Assembly: GCA_017941035.1 (NCBI GenBank) | Contig: JAGAXG010000002.1 | Span: 1 to 64,000, forward strand | Length of the DNA stretch: 64,000 bases | Source of the DNA: a bacterium | Lineage (GTDB): Bacteria; Cyanobacteriota; Vampirovibrionia; Gastranaerophilales; Gastranaerophilaceae | Direction: 5' to 3' | In this document: piece by piece, positions 34,041 through 43,316 of the stretch | Layout of the letters: the number at the start of each line of letters is the position of its first letter | Numbering within the stretch: the first letter of the stretch is position 1 | Notes under the pieces: generated by a model | Told to the model about the DNA's origin: nothing | The model's input: only the letters and a program-made list of their open reading frames with translations | Database searches by the model: none | Made by a program: the position numbers and the translations under genes

Positions 34041-35323
34041 CTTTAATAATTGACAAGCGACCGGAAATGTCTGTAAAATATAAAAAGCTTTTGGATTCTG
34101 AGACTAATCACGTAATAATTTCAAAAGATTTTATAACTTCAATAAAAGTAATAAAAGATTTAGAGCCTGATTTAATCATAATTTCTGATAGTATTGAAGA
34201 TGACTTAACCAATTTTTGCGAAGAAGTAAGAGCATTAACCTGTAATATGCGTCCTGTAATTGTTGCTACATCTAAATCGGCTGATTTCAATGATAGAATA
34301 AATGTTTTAAACAGTGGTGCAGATGATTTTCTCTCTGAACCTGTTAATCCTAAAGAGTTTCAAGTGAGAATGAGAGCTCATCTTCGTCGAGAATATGAAT
34401 CTAATTTAGAACCCAAACAGTTTTTGCCAAATAAAAATTACACGTTACGCGCGATAAAAAGAACTATTATTGAAGAAAAACTATGGGCTATGCTTTATAT
34501 AAGAATTGAAAATTTTGAAGAATATAAGCAGGCTTATACTGAACTTGCATCTGATAAACTTTTACAAACTTATGGTGCAATAATAAAAGCATCATTGTCA
34601 GAAACTGATTATATAGGTTTGTTAAATGAGAATACTTTTTTAATAATTACGGATGTATTAAAAGCAGAAAGTGTTGCTAAATTTTTAACTTATGCATTTG
34701 ATTCAACGATTTCGAAATTTTATTCTCAGCAAGATTTTTCCCGTGGATACATGATTTTGCAGGGAGATGAATTTGCAGGCAAACGTGCGGATTTTGCTCA
34801 TTTTACAATAAGTGTAATTACAAATGAAAATAAAAAATATTCAGATAGTGTTGAAGTTTTGAATACTCTTGAACAATTAAATAATATGGCAAATATACCT
34901 GTTAAATCAAATTATCTAATTGACAGAATTAAAATTTCCGGTGCTATTACAGAGAAAGAATACAATAATAAAGTTTTAATATATGAAACAGATGAAGCAT
35001 TGAGTCTTTTGTTAAACACTATTTTAAATCTGCAAGGATATAAAACAGAAATTATGGAAGAATTCTGCCTCCCGAAAGAATACAGTGAGCCTGCACTTAT
35101 AATTATTGATGCCGGAGATTTAGAAAAGAAAAACGGACTAAATCTTTGTTATAAATTAAAACAAACTCAAAAATACCAAAACACAAAAATGATTGTTACA
35201 TCAATTATTCACGACAAAGAATTGATATTGAATACGGGCGCTGATCTATATCTTCCAAAACCTTATGAAATTCCTAATTTAATAAAATGGGTAGACACTT
35301 TGGTAAGAGAATTTAACAGATAA
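34028..35323 (+). CDS. REC-x-REC response regulator with degenerate receiver
   Basis: The 431-residue protein has a first receiver-like domain (about 3-122), a central domain (about 130-300) and a second receiver (about 315-430). In the first, the conserved lysine of xKP is glutamate (GADDFLSEPVNP), and the phospho-site strand reads LIIISDSIEDD, so phosphorylation is doubtful. The second has VLIYETDEAL, LIIIDAGD and LYLPKPYE, with acidic residues, D and K in place. The centre (LWAMLYIRIENFEEYKQAY, FLIIT) resembles a GGDEF fold without GGDEF. No DNA-binding domain is seen. It is coupled to the upstream kinase. Confidence 0.75.
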   Translation: MQSVTLIIDKRPEMSVKYKKLLDSETNHVIISKDFITSIKVIKDLEPDLIIISDSIEDDLTNFCEEVRALTCNMRPVIVATSKSADFNDRINVLNSGADDFLSEPVNPKEFQVRMRAHLRREYESNLEPKQFLPNKNYTLRAIKRTIIEEKLWAMLYIRIENFEEYKQAYTELASDKLLQTYGAIIKASLSETDYIGLLNENTFLIITDVLKAESVAKFLTYAFDSTISKFYSQQDFSRGYMILQGDEFAGKRADFAHFTISVITNENKKYSDSVEVLNTLEQLNNMANIPVKSNYLIDRIKISGAITEKEYNNKVLIYETDEALSLLLNTILNLQGYKTEIMEEFCLPKEYSEPALIIIDAGDLEKKNGLNLCYKLKQTQKYQNTKMIVTSIIHDKELILNTGADLYLPKPYEIPNLIKWVDTLVREFNR

Positions 35324-35324
35324 A

Positions 35325-35513
35325 TTATTTTAAAATATCTTCTAAGATTTCTGCATGGTGCGAAGCCATTTCAACTTGGCGTTTTGAAAGGCGAAACATA
35401 TAGTTTTTTAAAGCTTCTCTAATAAGTTCACTGCGCGAAAGCTTTTCTGAGTCAGCCAAACCGTCAACTTTATTCAAAAACTCATCAGGCATTGTAACCA
35501 AAACTTTTGCCAT
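35325..35513 (-). CDS. Ribbon-helix-helix (CopG-like) protein
   Basis: The 62-residue protein begins with the DNA-binding strand KVLVTMPDEFLNKVDGLA, then SEKLSRSELIREALKNYMF, the two helices of a ribbon-helix-helix domain. A helical tail (LSKRQVEMASHHAEILEDIL) could contact a partner. Such proteins are antitoxins or plasmid and metal regulators. No toxin gene is adjacent, so it may be a stand-alone repressor. A weak AAAGGG site lies ten bases before the ATG. Confidence 0.8.
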   Translation of the reverse strand: MAKVLVTMPDEFLNKVDGLADSEKLSRSELIREALKNYMFRLSKRQVEMASHHAEILEDILK

Positions 35514-35671
35514 AGTATAATAACCCTTTCTTCTTGCTATGTATTATAGCATATATAAAATATTTATCAATAACAAAATAAATATAATGTTAAAAAAACA
35601 GGTAAAATTAAAGGCATATTTGTTTTTTTTTTAATTATTATTTACATCTTTTCTAAAAATATATTTTTTTG

Positions 35672-35677
35672 TAAAAT
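35672..35677 (+). promoter_or_regulatory. Leaderless-type -10 box (TAAAAT)
   Basis: TAAAAT is followed by seven bases and the ATG at 35685. No ribosome site is visible in the AT-rich upstream sequence. Confidence 0.45.
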
Positions 35678-35684
35678 AAAAATT

Positions 35685-36167
35685 ATGAAAATATTAGGTA
35701 TTGATCCAGGAATGGCAATAGTTGGCTATAGTATTTTGGATTTCGACGGCAAAAATATTGTTTTAGAGCATTCAGGCTCAATTCAAACTCAAAAAGGGCA
35801 AAAAGAAAGTTCCAGATTATTGGAGATATTTAATGATTTGAGGACTATTGTAGCGGAATATAAGCCGGATGTTTGTGCTATTGAAAAATTATTCTTTTTT
35901 CGCAATTACACTACTGTAATGCCTGTTGCTCATGCAAGAGGGGTAATTTTACTTGTTTTGGAACAATTTAATATCCCTGTTTATGAGTATACGCCTATTG
36001 AGGTCAAACAGATTTTGACAGGTTACGGACGTGCAACTAAAAAAGAAGTTGAACAAATGGTTAAGATTTCATTAGGTGTGGATAAACTTCCAAAACTTGA
36101 TGATACAGTTGATTCTATTGCTATTGGTATTTGTTATACTAGAAATCAAAAATATACTCATTTTTAA
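35685..36167 (+). CDS. ruvC: Holliday junction endonuclease RuvC
   Basis: RuvC cuts Holliday junctions in complex with RuvAB. The 160-residue protein starts MKILGIDPGMAIVGYSI with catalytic D7. It continues with VCAIEKLFFFRNYTTVMPVAHARGV (catalytic E near 68, given in two parts by the turn), GYGRATKKEVEQMV and the C-terminal acidic pair in LDDTVDSIAIGIC near 140. It is slightly shorter than the E. coli protein. RuvA and RuvB are not in the window. Confidence 0.95.
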   Translation: MKILGIDPGMAIVGYSILDFDGKNIVLEHSGSIQTQKGQKESSRLLEIFNDLRTIVAEYKPDVCAIEKLFFFRNYTTVMPVAHARGVILLVLEQFNIPVYEYTPIEVKQILTGYGRATKKEVEQMVKISLGVDKLPKLDDTVDSIAIGICYTRNQKYTHF

Positions 36168-36185
36168 TTGAATAGGTGAGAGTGT

Positions 36186-36214
36186 TTGAGTTTTCTCTTT
36201 TTCAATGATAAAAT
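36186..36214 (+). promoter_or_regulatory. Leaderless-type promoter TTGAGT-N17-TAAAAT
   Basis: TTGAGT at 36186-36191 and TAAAAT at 36209-36214 are 17 bases apart, and the -10 ends six bases before the ATG at 36221. No ribosome site is present. Confidence 0.65.
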
Positions 36215-36220
36215 AATTCT

Positions 36221-36676
36221 ATGAATAAATTTATTCTAAAAAATTTGATTATATATAGTTTAATTTTAGGTCTTATTATTGGAATTATTAGTATAATACC
36301 ATATATTGGGACTTTTGGAATGTTTGCTTTGCTATTCCTTAGTGCTCCTTGTGTAATTTTTTATCTAATACTTGACGGAAAATTAGATTTAAATACTGTT
36401 AAAGACGGAATAATTTATGGAGCGATAACGGGATTTTTTGCAAATATTACTTTCTCATTTGCGTATGCAATTATTACATCAATTATTTATTTTATTTTTA
36501 ATTATACATCAAACTTTATTCTTACAACAATGACAATCCAATCTCCTGTATGGCTTTTAATAACATTTGTAATGTTTATAGGAGTTCTTACTGCTACAAC
36601 AAATGCTTTTACAGGTTTTGTAACTTATTATATTTTGGATTTTATAAGAGATATTTACGCGAGAAAACATAAATAA
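36221..36676 (+). CDS. Hypothetical polytopic membrane protein
   Basis: The 151-residue protein is strongly hydrophobic, with four to five membrane segments (about residues 9-30, 34-52, 68-95, 108-130 and 132-145) and a basic tail RDIYARKHK that places the C-terminus inside the cell. The segment LDLNTVKDGIIYGAITGFFA is the only polar linker. I do not recognise a family. It lies 13 bases upstream of mtnA and is probably cotranscribed with it. Confidence 0.65.
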   Translation: MNKFILKNLIIYSLILGLIIGIISIIPYIGTFGMFALLFLSAPCVIFYLILDGKLDLNTVKDGIIYGAITGFFANITFSFAYAIITSIIYFIFNYTSNFILTTMTIQSPVWLLITFVMFIGVLTATTNAFTGFVTYYILDFIRDIYARKHK

Positions 36677-36689
36677 AGGAAAAACGAAA

Positions 36690-37745
36690 ATGGCAGAATT
36701 TAAATCAAAAATAAGAACAATTGAATGGATAGATACATATTCAAAAATGGTCGATCAGACAAAATTCCCCGAAACGTTTGAATATATTGATATAAAAACA
36801 GGTCAAGAGATGTTTGATGCTATACAAACAATGATAGTAAGAGGAGCTCCTGCAATTGGGATAGCTGGCGCACATGGAGTCGTTTTGTATGCTCAAGAGC
36901 TTGCAAAATATAATTTATCTTTAGAAGAATTTAAAAAAGAATTGATTAAAAAAGCAGATTATCTTGTAACCTCCCGTCCAACAGCTGTAAATTTATACTG
37001 GGCCGTTGAAAAACAGAAGGAAATAATCAAGAAATCAAATGCTTCTGTAGAAGAATTAATTGATGAACTTAAAATTAACGGTAAAAAACTAGAATTTGAA
37101 GATATTGAAATAAACAAAAAAATAGGTGATTACGGAGCAATGGTGGTTCCAAAAGGTGCAACTATTCTTACTCACTGTAATGCCGGGGCTTTGGCTACTG
37201 TTGGTTATGGGACTGCACTTGGAGTTGTGCGTTCAGCATTTGCAAATGATTCTACGATTCAGGTTTTTGCTGATGAAACAAGACCAAGACAGCAGGGAGC
37301 AAGAATTACAACACTTGAACTTGTAATGGATGGAATTCCTGTAACATTGATAACAGATGGCATGTGTTCTTATTTTATGAAAAAAGGAATGATTGATATG
37401 GTCGTTGTAGGAGCTGACAGAATTGCTGGAAATGGTGATAGCGCTAATAAAATAGGTACTTATACTGTTGCAATATCAGCAAAATATCATAATATACCTT
37501 TTTATGTTGCAGCACCTTTGTCTACAATTGATACATCAATAAAAACAGGCGATGAAATAATTATTGAAGAACGTTCCCATGACGAAGTTACTACAATTAA
37601 CGGCAAAAGAATTTGTGCTGAAGGTGTAAATATTATAAATCCAGGCTTTGATGTTACTCCACATGAGCTTATAACAGGAATAATTACTGAAAAAGGAATA
37701 TTGAAACCTGATTACAAAAACTCAATTTCAAATCTATTTAAGTAA
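36690..37745 (+). CDS. mtnA: Methylthioribose-1-phosphate isomerase
   Basis: MtnA converts methylthioribose 1-phosphate to methylthioribulose 1-phosphate in the methionine salvage pathway. The 351-residue protein shows MIVRGAPAIGIAGAHGV (about 48-64), TSRPTAVNLYWA (about 94-105), THCNAGALATVGYGTALGVV (about 154-173, catalytic cysteine), ADETRPRQQGAR and VVVGADRIAGNGDSANKIGTY (the catalytic D near 237). It is related to eIF2B alpha. An AAAGGA site precedes the ATG. No other salvage genes are adjacent. Confidence 0.95.
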   Translation: MAEFKSKIRTIEWIDTYSKMVDQTKFPETFEYIDIKTGQEMFDAIQTMIVRGAPAIGIAGAHGVVLYAQELAKYNLSLEEFKKELIKKADYLVTSRPTAVNLYWAVEKQKEIIKKSNASVEELIDELKINGKKLEFEDIEINKKIGDYGAMVVPKGATILTHCNAGALATVGYGTALGVVRSAFANDSTIQVFADETRPRQQGARITTLELVMDGIPVTLITDGMCSYFMKKGMIDMVVVGADRIAGNGDSANKIGTYTVAISAKYHNIPFYVAAPLSTIDTSIKTGDEIIIEERSHDEVTTINGKRICAEGVNIINPGFDVTPHELITGIITEKGILKPDYKNSISNLFK

Positions 37746-37827
37746 AAACAAGTAATATTTCAAAATAAATTTTATATTGTAAATTCATCTTAATATTTAG
37801 CAAAAAAAACTTGCTTTTTGTTTTAAG

Positions 37828-40287
37828 ATGAATAAGAATAGAAAAAATGGATTTGGAAATATGTTAGTGGATAGTGTGATAAAAATTCGAAATGACAAGA
37901 TGCGATTGAAGGATGGGTACTTATCCCCGAAGAACGGAATTCATGTCACCGATTCAAATTCTTATTCACAATATAATAATCGAGTTATTAAGAGACCTTT
38001 AAACAATAATCATCATGATTTAAGTTTTGAAGGTCTTTCTTTTAGTGCATATAAAAAAGTTGGAACTTACAGTAAAAAAGAATTTTTGGAATTTTCTAAA
38101 AATCACTTGTACGGATTAGGTGACGATTTATTAAGAGATATTGAATCTCGTTCTGATTGGGCAGGTAAGCTTATTTCAGTTGAAGGCGATACAATCACAA
38201 TTAATAAAAAAACAATCCCTCATTTAGCTTGGGATGGTATTGTATATCCATTTAAAGTACTTCCTGGAGATATTTTGAATGGTACTGTTGAACTTTTAGG
38301 TAAGATAAAACCTTTAGAAAATTGGTCTAAAAATATTCTTGAAACAAATTTCTTTAAGAATATCAGACAACGTTCTAAAATTGATAAAAAAATCAATTCT
38401 TTATCAGGAATGATAACCTATAGACAAGATAAAATTGCTGATGCAGTTAAAAAATATGTAAAATCTCACAATGGTGTTTATCCTGAAGGAAAAGATTACG
38501 AAGATATTGTCAAAAGTATTGATGATAATATGCGTGAAAGCGTATTTCAAACGACATCTAAGCAGTTCGATTTTAAAACAGGGAATTATGATACAAAACA
38601 TGAAAGAGCCTTAAACAGATTAGTTTCAGGATTCCCTCCTGCATTATTTCTTGCAAATGATGCATATAACCTTTCAAGAATGATGGATGATGATCCAAAA
38701 TCTGCTGATAAAGAAAGGAAGACAAGATTTAATCAAGAAACTAGCAGAATTTTGACAAGTGGTTGGTTAACATTGATTACAATGGGCGCATTTCAAAAGT
38801 TTATCAATAGTTCAAAAGCAGGAATCATGCTTATGACAGGAACAACAGTTTTGGTTACTGAAATGTTTTCACGTTTGTCTAATGGTAAACATATTACAAG
38901 ATTAACTCCTGAAGAAGCAAGAGCAGAAAATGAAAAAAGCCATGCTCCTGAAGCAAAAATTAAACCTGTAATTAAAAAAGGGCAAATTTCTTCAACCGGA
39001 AACTCAACAGAAAAACAAAAAGAAGTTCAAAAACCTTTATTGTCTTTTGATACTCTAATGAAAGCATCTGCAGTTGTTCTTGGTGTCGGGTATGGAATTA
39101 AAGGATTTAAAAATATTCCTGCAATAAAAAATTCTGCATTAAATTTCTTTAAAAAAATGGATATTGAAAAACTCAATAAAATTGGTGTAGATATCCGTAA
39201 ATTAAACACAAATAATGCAGTTCAGACATTTGAAGATAAAGTTATTTACAGGCCTTTTACTCAATTGTATAAAAATCTTACAAATGAAAAATATTTAGTT
39301 GATGCAGAGAAATTTAATAAAATTGTAAATATATTACGTGAAAGCGGATACAGTGAATATGCCAGCGAATATGAGCGTATAGGAAAAACTGCAATAAAAG
39401 AAATTAACGGCAAAAAATATCTTGATTTAGGTAATAAAGATAAACAAATTAAACCTCTTGTAAACTTTATAATAGCACCGTTTAAATTTATGTGGAACAC
39501 GATTACACTTCCATATTGGATGATTGATGAAAAAATTGGTAATTTATTCCGAAATGCAAAACCAAAATCTGCATATAGAGAAATTGATTCTTTGGCAAAG
39601 AGTTTTGGGAAAATAAGTAAAAAAGCAGAAGAATTTGCACAAGGCAAGATGACTGAAAAACAATTTGAAGATTTTATCAAAATAAATATGACTGATGCTT
39701 TTAACAAAGATTCAATGTCAAGTGTTTCAAATGCCGAACTTTCCAATCTCGCAAAAACAGCTGCATCAATTGCTACAATTTGGTTCTTAATGACAGATAA
39801 TTACAATATGGTAATGCTGAAATCTAACGGTAATGATAAAGAAGGTGCAAATACTAAATTTAAAGAAAGATTTGTTCAAGAAGGATCAAGATTATTCTAT
39901 CAAACATTGTTGATAGACTTGTTCAATTCAACATTTAGAAATTCGTACAATGCATCGTTACTTGGAATGAGCTGGGTTACATTGGCAGATACTACTCTGG
40001 GAGAAATTTTAACAAGAAGTTCTGTAGGAACTCCTATAAAAACGCACTCAAGAGATGAATTGCTTGCGATAGAAGAAGAACAAGATAATGCAAAAGGTTT
40101 ATTAAAAGGTTATTACAATTTTATGCGTAGATTAACAGGTAAACGTTCAATCAAATCATACGAAGTGTCTCCAAAAAATGGAGAAAGTGCTCAAAATCAT
40201 TCAATACAAAAATACCCAGCTTATGATTTAAAAAAAGAAATATTATTCAAAAATAATTCAACATTAGACAGTATGATTAAGGGATAA
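37828..40287 (+). CDS. Large hypothetical protein, probably lineage-specific
   Basis: I do not recognise this 819-residue protein. The basic N-terminus (NGFGNMLVDSVIKIRNDKMR) leads to LSFEGLSFSAYKKVG (about 69-83). Several short hydrophobic stretches occur (about 268-280, 310-328, 410-425 and near 650), which could anchor or insert it in a membrane. Two segments read similarly, FINSSKAGIMLMTGTTVLVTE (in part) and NTTLGE-type turns late in the protein, but no clear repeat unit is defined. There is no signal peptide, and no good ribosome site precedes the ATG; a second in-frame ATG at 37861 with GGA upstream is an alternative start. Confidence 0.65.
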   Translation: MNKNRKNGFGNMLVDSVIKIRNDKMRLKDGYLSPKNGIHVTDSNSYSQYNNRVIKRPLNNNHHDLSFEGLSFSAYKKVGTYSKKEFLEFSKNHLYGLGDDLLRDIESRSDWAGKLISVEGDTITINKKTIPHLAWDGIVYPFKVLPGDILNGTVELLGKIKPLENWSKNILETNFFKNIRQRSKIDKKINSLSGMITYRQDKIADAVKKYVKSHNGVYPEGKDYEDIVKSIDDNMRESVFQTTSKQFDFKTGNYDTKHERALNRLVSGFPPALFLANDAYNLSRMMDDDPKSADKERKTRFNQETSRILTSGWLTLITMGAFQKFINSSKAGIMLMTGTTVLVTEMFSRLSNGKHITRLTPEEARAENEKSHAPEAKIKPVIKKGQISSTGNSTEKQKEVQKPLLSFDTLMKASAVVLGVGYGIKGFKNIPAIKNSALNFFKKMDIEKLNKIGVDIRKLNTNNAVQTFEDKVIYRPFTQLYKNLTNEKYLVDAEKFNKIVNILRESGYSEYASEYERIGKTAIKEINGKKYLDLGNKDKQIKPLVNFIIAPFKFMWNTITLPYWMIDEKIGNLFRNAKPKSAYREIDSLAKSFGKISKKAEEFAQGKMTEKQFEDFIKINMTDAFNKDSMSSVSNAELSNLAKTAASIATIWFLMTDNYNMVMLKSNGNDKEGANTKFKERFVQEGSRLFYQTLLIDLFNSTFRNSYNASLLGMSWVTLADTTLGEILTRSSVGTPIKTHSRDELLAIEEEQDNAKGLLKGYYNFMRRLTGKRSIKSYEVSPKNGESAQNHSIQKYPAYDLKKEILFKNNSTLDSMIKG

Positions 40288-40292
40288 ATCCC

Positions 40293-41765
40293 TTAATCTT
40301 TAACAACTTCTTTAACGTCTTTGCTTGAATTTACATATTCTGTCAATTGTTTAACAGCTTGTCTGTATGAATTTATGGTATTTGAACCGCCTAAACATCC
40401 TCCAGGACAAGCCATTACTTCTATAAGATTTCCTAGTTCACAAGAACCATTTTTAGCAAATTTTTTCAAATCTTTTATTGCAGTTTTATCCAAACCATTT
40501 ATTATATGTGGTTTAGCTTGATCTTTTTCATCCAGCATTGCATTTACAGCCTGAGCGACTCCGCCTGTAACTGCATAATATCTCGCTTGGGCCGAAGACT
40601 CAACTTCATATTCTGATTCTTCACATTCAGCAACTTGAACATTCAAGGCTACAAACCAAGCTCCGAGTTCTTCAAAACTTATAACGAAATCAATGTTTGG
40701 ATTTTGCATTGCCTCTCTTCTTTTTGCGACGCAAGGGCTGAAAAATACTGTCAAAGCATCAGGATTATTTTTTTTCATAAGTTCTGCAGTATAATATGCC
40801 GGAGTCCCAGTTGTTGAACGGTATTGCTTAATTTCAGGGATGTGTTTTTCAACAAGTTCGTTATATGCCGCACAGCATGAAGTCGTCATAAACGGTGCTC
40901 CGCCTTCGATTACACGTTCTTTAAATTCAGCAGATTCATTAGCCGATGTAATATCTGCTCCAATTGCAACTTCAACAACATCTGCGAATCCGAGTTTTAA
41001 AATAGCTTGCTTCAATTGTTTTGGAGTGCATGGCAATTGACCCATTATTGAAGGTGCAAGCATTGCAATTACTTTTTTACCTGTTTTAATATTTTTCAAT
41101 ATATCTAAAACTTGACTTTTTTTATGAACGGCTCCAAAAGGGCAAGCAGTTACGCACTTTCCGCAAGAAATACATTTTTCATTATCAATATGAGTAATTC
41201 CGTTTTCATCTTTTGCAATCGCGCCTACAGGGCAGGCATTTTCGCAAGGTACAATAATTTTTGTAATGGCTTGATATGGACAAACTTGAGCACATAATCC
41301 GCAATTTTTACATTTTGAGTGATCAATACGTGATTTCCCATTTTCGACTTTTATTGCTCCAAATCGGCAAGCAGATTCACAAGGTCTTGCAACACAACCT
41401 TGGCATAAATCTGTTACATGAATTCTCGCAGGGACACATTCATTGCAGGCTGTTTGTAACAACGTCAATGGATGTTGTTCCGGTTCTTTTCTATCTAATG
41501 CTTTTTTAGCTAAGTTTGAAAGGAGTTCGCTATCTTCAGCCTCTTCAATGTCAAATCCTAAACTTGCAATTACTCTATCTCGTAAAATAGCGCGTTCCTT
41601 GTGAATACAGCATCTATAAGGTACTTCACTCCCTTGAGGACGCATTTTATAAGGAATTAACCTTACATCTTCTTCAAAATTTTCACCTAAATAGGCTCTA
41701 ATAAGTCTTACAAGTATTTCACGCTTCAAATGTGAAGTTTGTTTATTAGGGGTATTTATAGCCAT
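40293..41765 (-). CDS. [FeFe] hydrogenase (group B-like catalytic subunit)
   Basis: The 490-residue protein has an N-terminal extension, a cysteine-rich ferredoxin region (about 110-220, including CQGCVARPCESACRFGA, CKNCGLCAQVCPYQA and CISCGKCVTACPFGA) and the H-cluster domain (about 230-470). The three H-cluster signatures are TTSCCAAYNEL, FSPCVAKRREA and EVMACPGGCLGG. All cluster cysteines are kept, so proton reduction or hydrogen oxidation is plausible; maturases HydEFG are not in the window. The variant L1 motif fits group B rather than classical group A. It is separated from the sensory hydrogenase operon by a terminator and has its own GAAGGA site. Confidence 0.85.
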   Translation of the reverse strand: MAINTPNKQTSHLKREILVRLIRAYLGENFEEDVRLIPYKMRPQGSEVPYRCCIHKERAILRDRVIASLGFDIEEAEDSELLSNLAKKALDRKEPEQHPLTLLQTACNECVPARIHVTDLCQGCVARPCESACRFGAIKVENGKSRIDHSKCKNCGLCAQVCPYQAITKIIVPCENACPVGAIAKDENGITHIDNEKCISCGKCVTACPFGAVHKKSQVLDILKNIKTGKKVIAMLAPSIMGQLPCTPKQLKQAILKLGFADVVEVAIGADITSANESAEFKERVIEGGAPFMTTSCCAAYNELVEKHIPEIKQYRSTTGTPAYYTAELMKKNNPDALTVFFSPCVAKRREAMQNPNIDFVISFEELGAWFVALNVQVAECEESEYEVESSAQARYYAVTGGVAQAVNAMLDEKDQAKPHIINGLDKTAIKDLKKFAKNGSCELGNLIEVMACPGGCLGGSNTINSYRQAVKQLTEYVNSSKDVKEVVKD

Positions 41766-41834
41766 AATTATATCCTTCTGCTTATTCCTAACTTTACTAC
41801 AATTATGGCATGAAAAAAATATTTTTCAATAAAA

Positions 41835-41868
41835 AACAGACACTTAAAACTTAGTGTCTGTTTTTTAT
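41835..41868. terminator. Intrinsic terminator
   Basis: AACAGACAC pairs with GTGTCTGTT across a ten-base loop, with A- and T-runs on either side. It ends the sensory hydrogenase operon on the minus strand, just upstream of the catalytic hydrogenase gene. Confidence 0.8.
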
Positions 41869-41884
41869 TTAGATTAAATATAAT

Positions 41885-42142
41885 TTATTTCCCTAATTTA
41901 GAATCAATAGCTGCCAAAACTTTTTCAACTGTTGCTTCTTTTATTACTTCGTCGTCAACTTTTACATAAGGAGCTTTAGAAAATTCCCAATCAATTGAAC
42001 AAAGTCCTAAACAAGGAGATCCTGCAACTTCTACTTGATCGCCGTATTTTCTTGGAACTAATTCTAATAATTCCTGTAAATTTGATGAACCCATTACAAA
42101 ACAAGTTGTTCCTAAACATACTTTTACATTAACTTTTGCCAT
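41885..42142 (-). CDS. Thioredoxin-like [2Fe-2S] ferredoxin
   Basis: The 85-residue protein has VKVCLGTTCFVMGS (C9 and C14) and AGSPCLGLC (about 40-48), the four-cysteine pattern of the thioredoxin-fold [2Fe-2S] ferredoxins related to NuoE/HydC. It would carry electrons to or from the hydrogenase-like proteins. AGGAG precedes the ATG. It is the last gene of the operon 45315-41885, ten bases after the phosphatase gene, and is followed by a terminator. Confidence 0.87.
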   Translation of the reverse strand: MAKVNVKVCLGTTCFVMGSSNLQELLELVPRKYGDQVEVAGSPCLGLCSIDWEFSKAPYVKVDDEVIKEATVEKVLAAIDSKLGK

Positions 42143-42152
42143 TTTCTAACTC

Positions 42153-43316
42153 CTACATATACTGTACACTAACTTTTTTATAATATTTGTCTTGTAAGAC
42201 AGATTTCATTTTTTTAATGATATTTTTTCGGATTTCAATTTCAATCGGTAAAGCCGGATTGTAATGTGCTTGATTTAGCTTTGCTCCTACCATGAAATAA
42301 ATACAATCACTATCTAATAAGAATTTTACCAACTTTCCTGCTGCGTTGTCAATATCCCATTGACCTGACTCTAAATATTCTAATGTCTGTGTAAGGGTCA
42401 AAATACCTTCTGTTACGAGATCTACGCCATCCATATAAGAACAAGAAGGCAGTTTTCCTACACTAATTGTTTTATCCATTGTGATAGGAATATTTAATTC
42501 TCTTGATATAAGATTTGCAGTTGTTCCGCCGGCTATGGCTTTTTTCCCTTTAAAATCTTTAAACATTTGGGCATATTCTGGATCTTTATTTTGTAAAAAT
42601 GGAGGACCGGTAAAAACTAAAGATTTTCTTGGTTCACGGCAATACAATACAAGAGCTGACATGTCATCTTTAGGATTTCTGTCTGTTTCAATATTTCTTG
42701 CCTGACGAACTATATATGCAGATAATTCAGAACTTGAAATTTCCGGTTCTTCTTTTAATTTTGCAAGTACCAAATCTATCAATCCATCTCGGCGTAAACC
42801 GAGTTTCAATTTTGGATTGCCAAGTCCGCATTGTGTTATACCATCAGAACAAAATATTAACCTGTCTCCCAATTCAAGTTTTATTTTATATGCTTTCATA
42901 CAGCGATTTTTATGGTTTTTTGAAGGTATAGATTCAAAATCAGGTTTCATAACTTCACCATTTTTAATCCATATAAAATCGGGATTTCCTTCTTCTACTA
43001 TTTTCGCATGGCCTTCATCATTAATATCCACAATTGAAAATGTAGAATAGCTTATTTTTCTAACTTGGCATATTGGAAGGGAATTCATAACAATTTCTGC
43101 TGCATCTTTGATTGGGATTTGTTCACCTTCGACAAATTTTAAAAGCATCGTAGCTGTCATGCAGGAAAGTATATTTGCTTTGATTCCGGAACCTAAACCA
43201 TCAGACAAAACTGCAATAAGTTTTTCTTCGTCAGGATAACGTTTAGAAACAAAATAATCCCCAAAAGCATTTTGATTGTATTTTTTAATTTGATTACAAT
43301 CAATGTCGATAAACAT
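42153..43316 (-). CDS. SpoIIE-family serine phosphatase
   Basis: The 387-residue protein opens with a PP2C/SpoIIE-type domain (about 1-235). The metal-binding AVLSDGLGSGIKANILS (about 35-51) and LIFCSDGITQCG (about 152-163) are present, as is DDMSALVLY near 219. The C-terminal part (about 236-387) has KKAIAGGTTANLISREL, which is common in SpoIIE proteins found next to hydrogenases. It probably dephosphorylates an anti-sigma antagonist or another serine target when the neighbouring sensor hydrogenase detects hydrogen or redox change. It overlaps the upstream gene by one base. There is no membrane segment. Confidence 0.83.
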   Translation of the reverse strand: MFIDIDCNQIKKYNQNAFGDYFVSKRYPDEEKLIAVLSDGLGSGIKANILSCMTATMLLKFVEGEQIPIKDAAEIVMNSLPICQVRKISYSTFSIVDINDEGHAKIVEEGNPDFIWIKNGEVMKPDFESIPSKNHKNRCMKAYKIKLELGDRLIFCSDGITQCGLGNPKLKLGLRRDGLIDLVLAKLKEEPEISSSELSAYIVRQARNIETDRNPKDDMSALVLYCREPRKSLVFTGPPFLQNKDPEYAQMFKDFKGKKAIAGGTTANLISRELNIPITMDKTISVGKLPSCSYMDGVDLVTEGILTLTQTLEYLESGQWDIDNAAGKLVKFLLDSDCIYFMVGAKLNQAHYNPALPIEIEIRKNIIKKMKSVLQDKYYKKVSVQYM

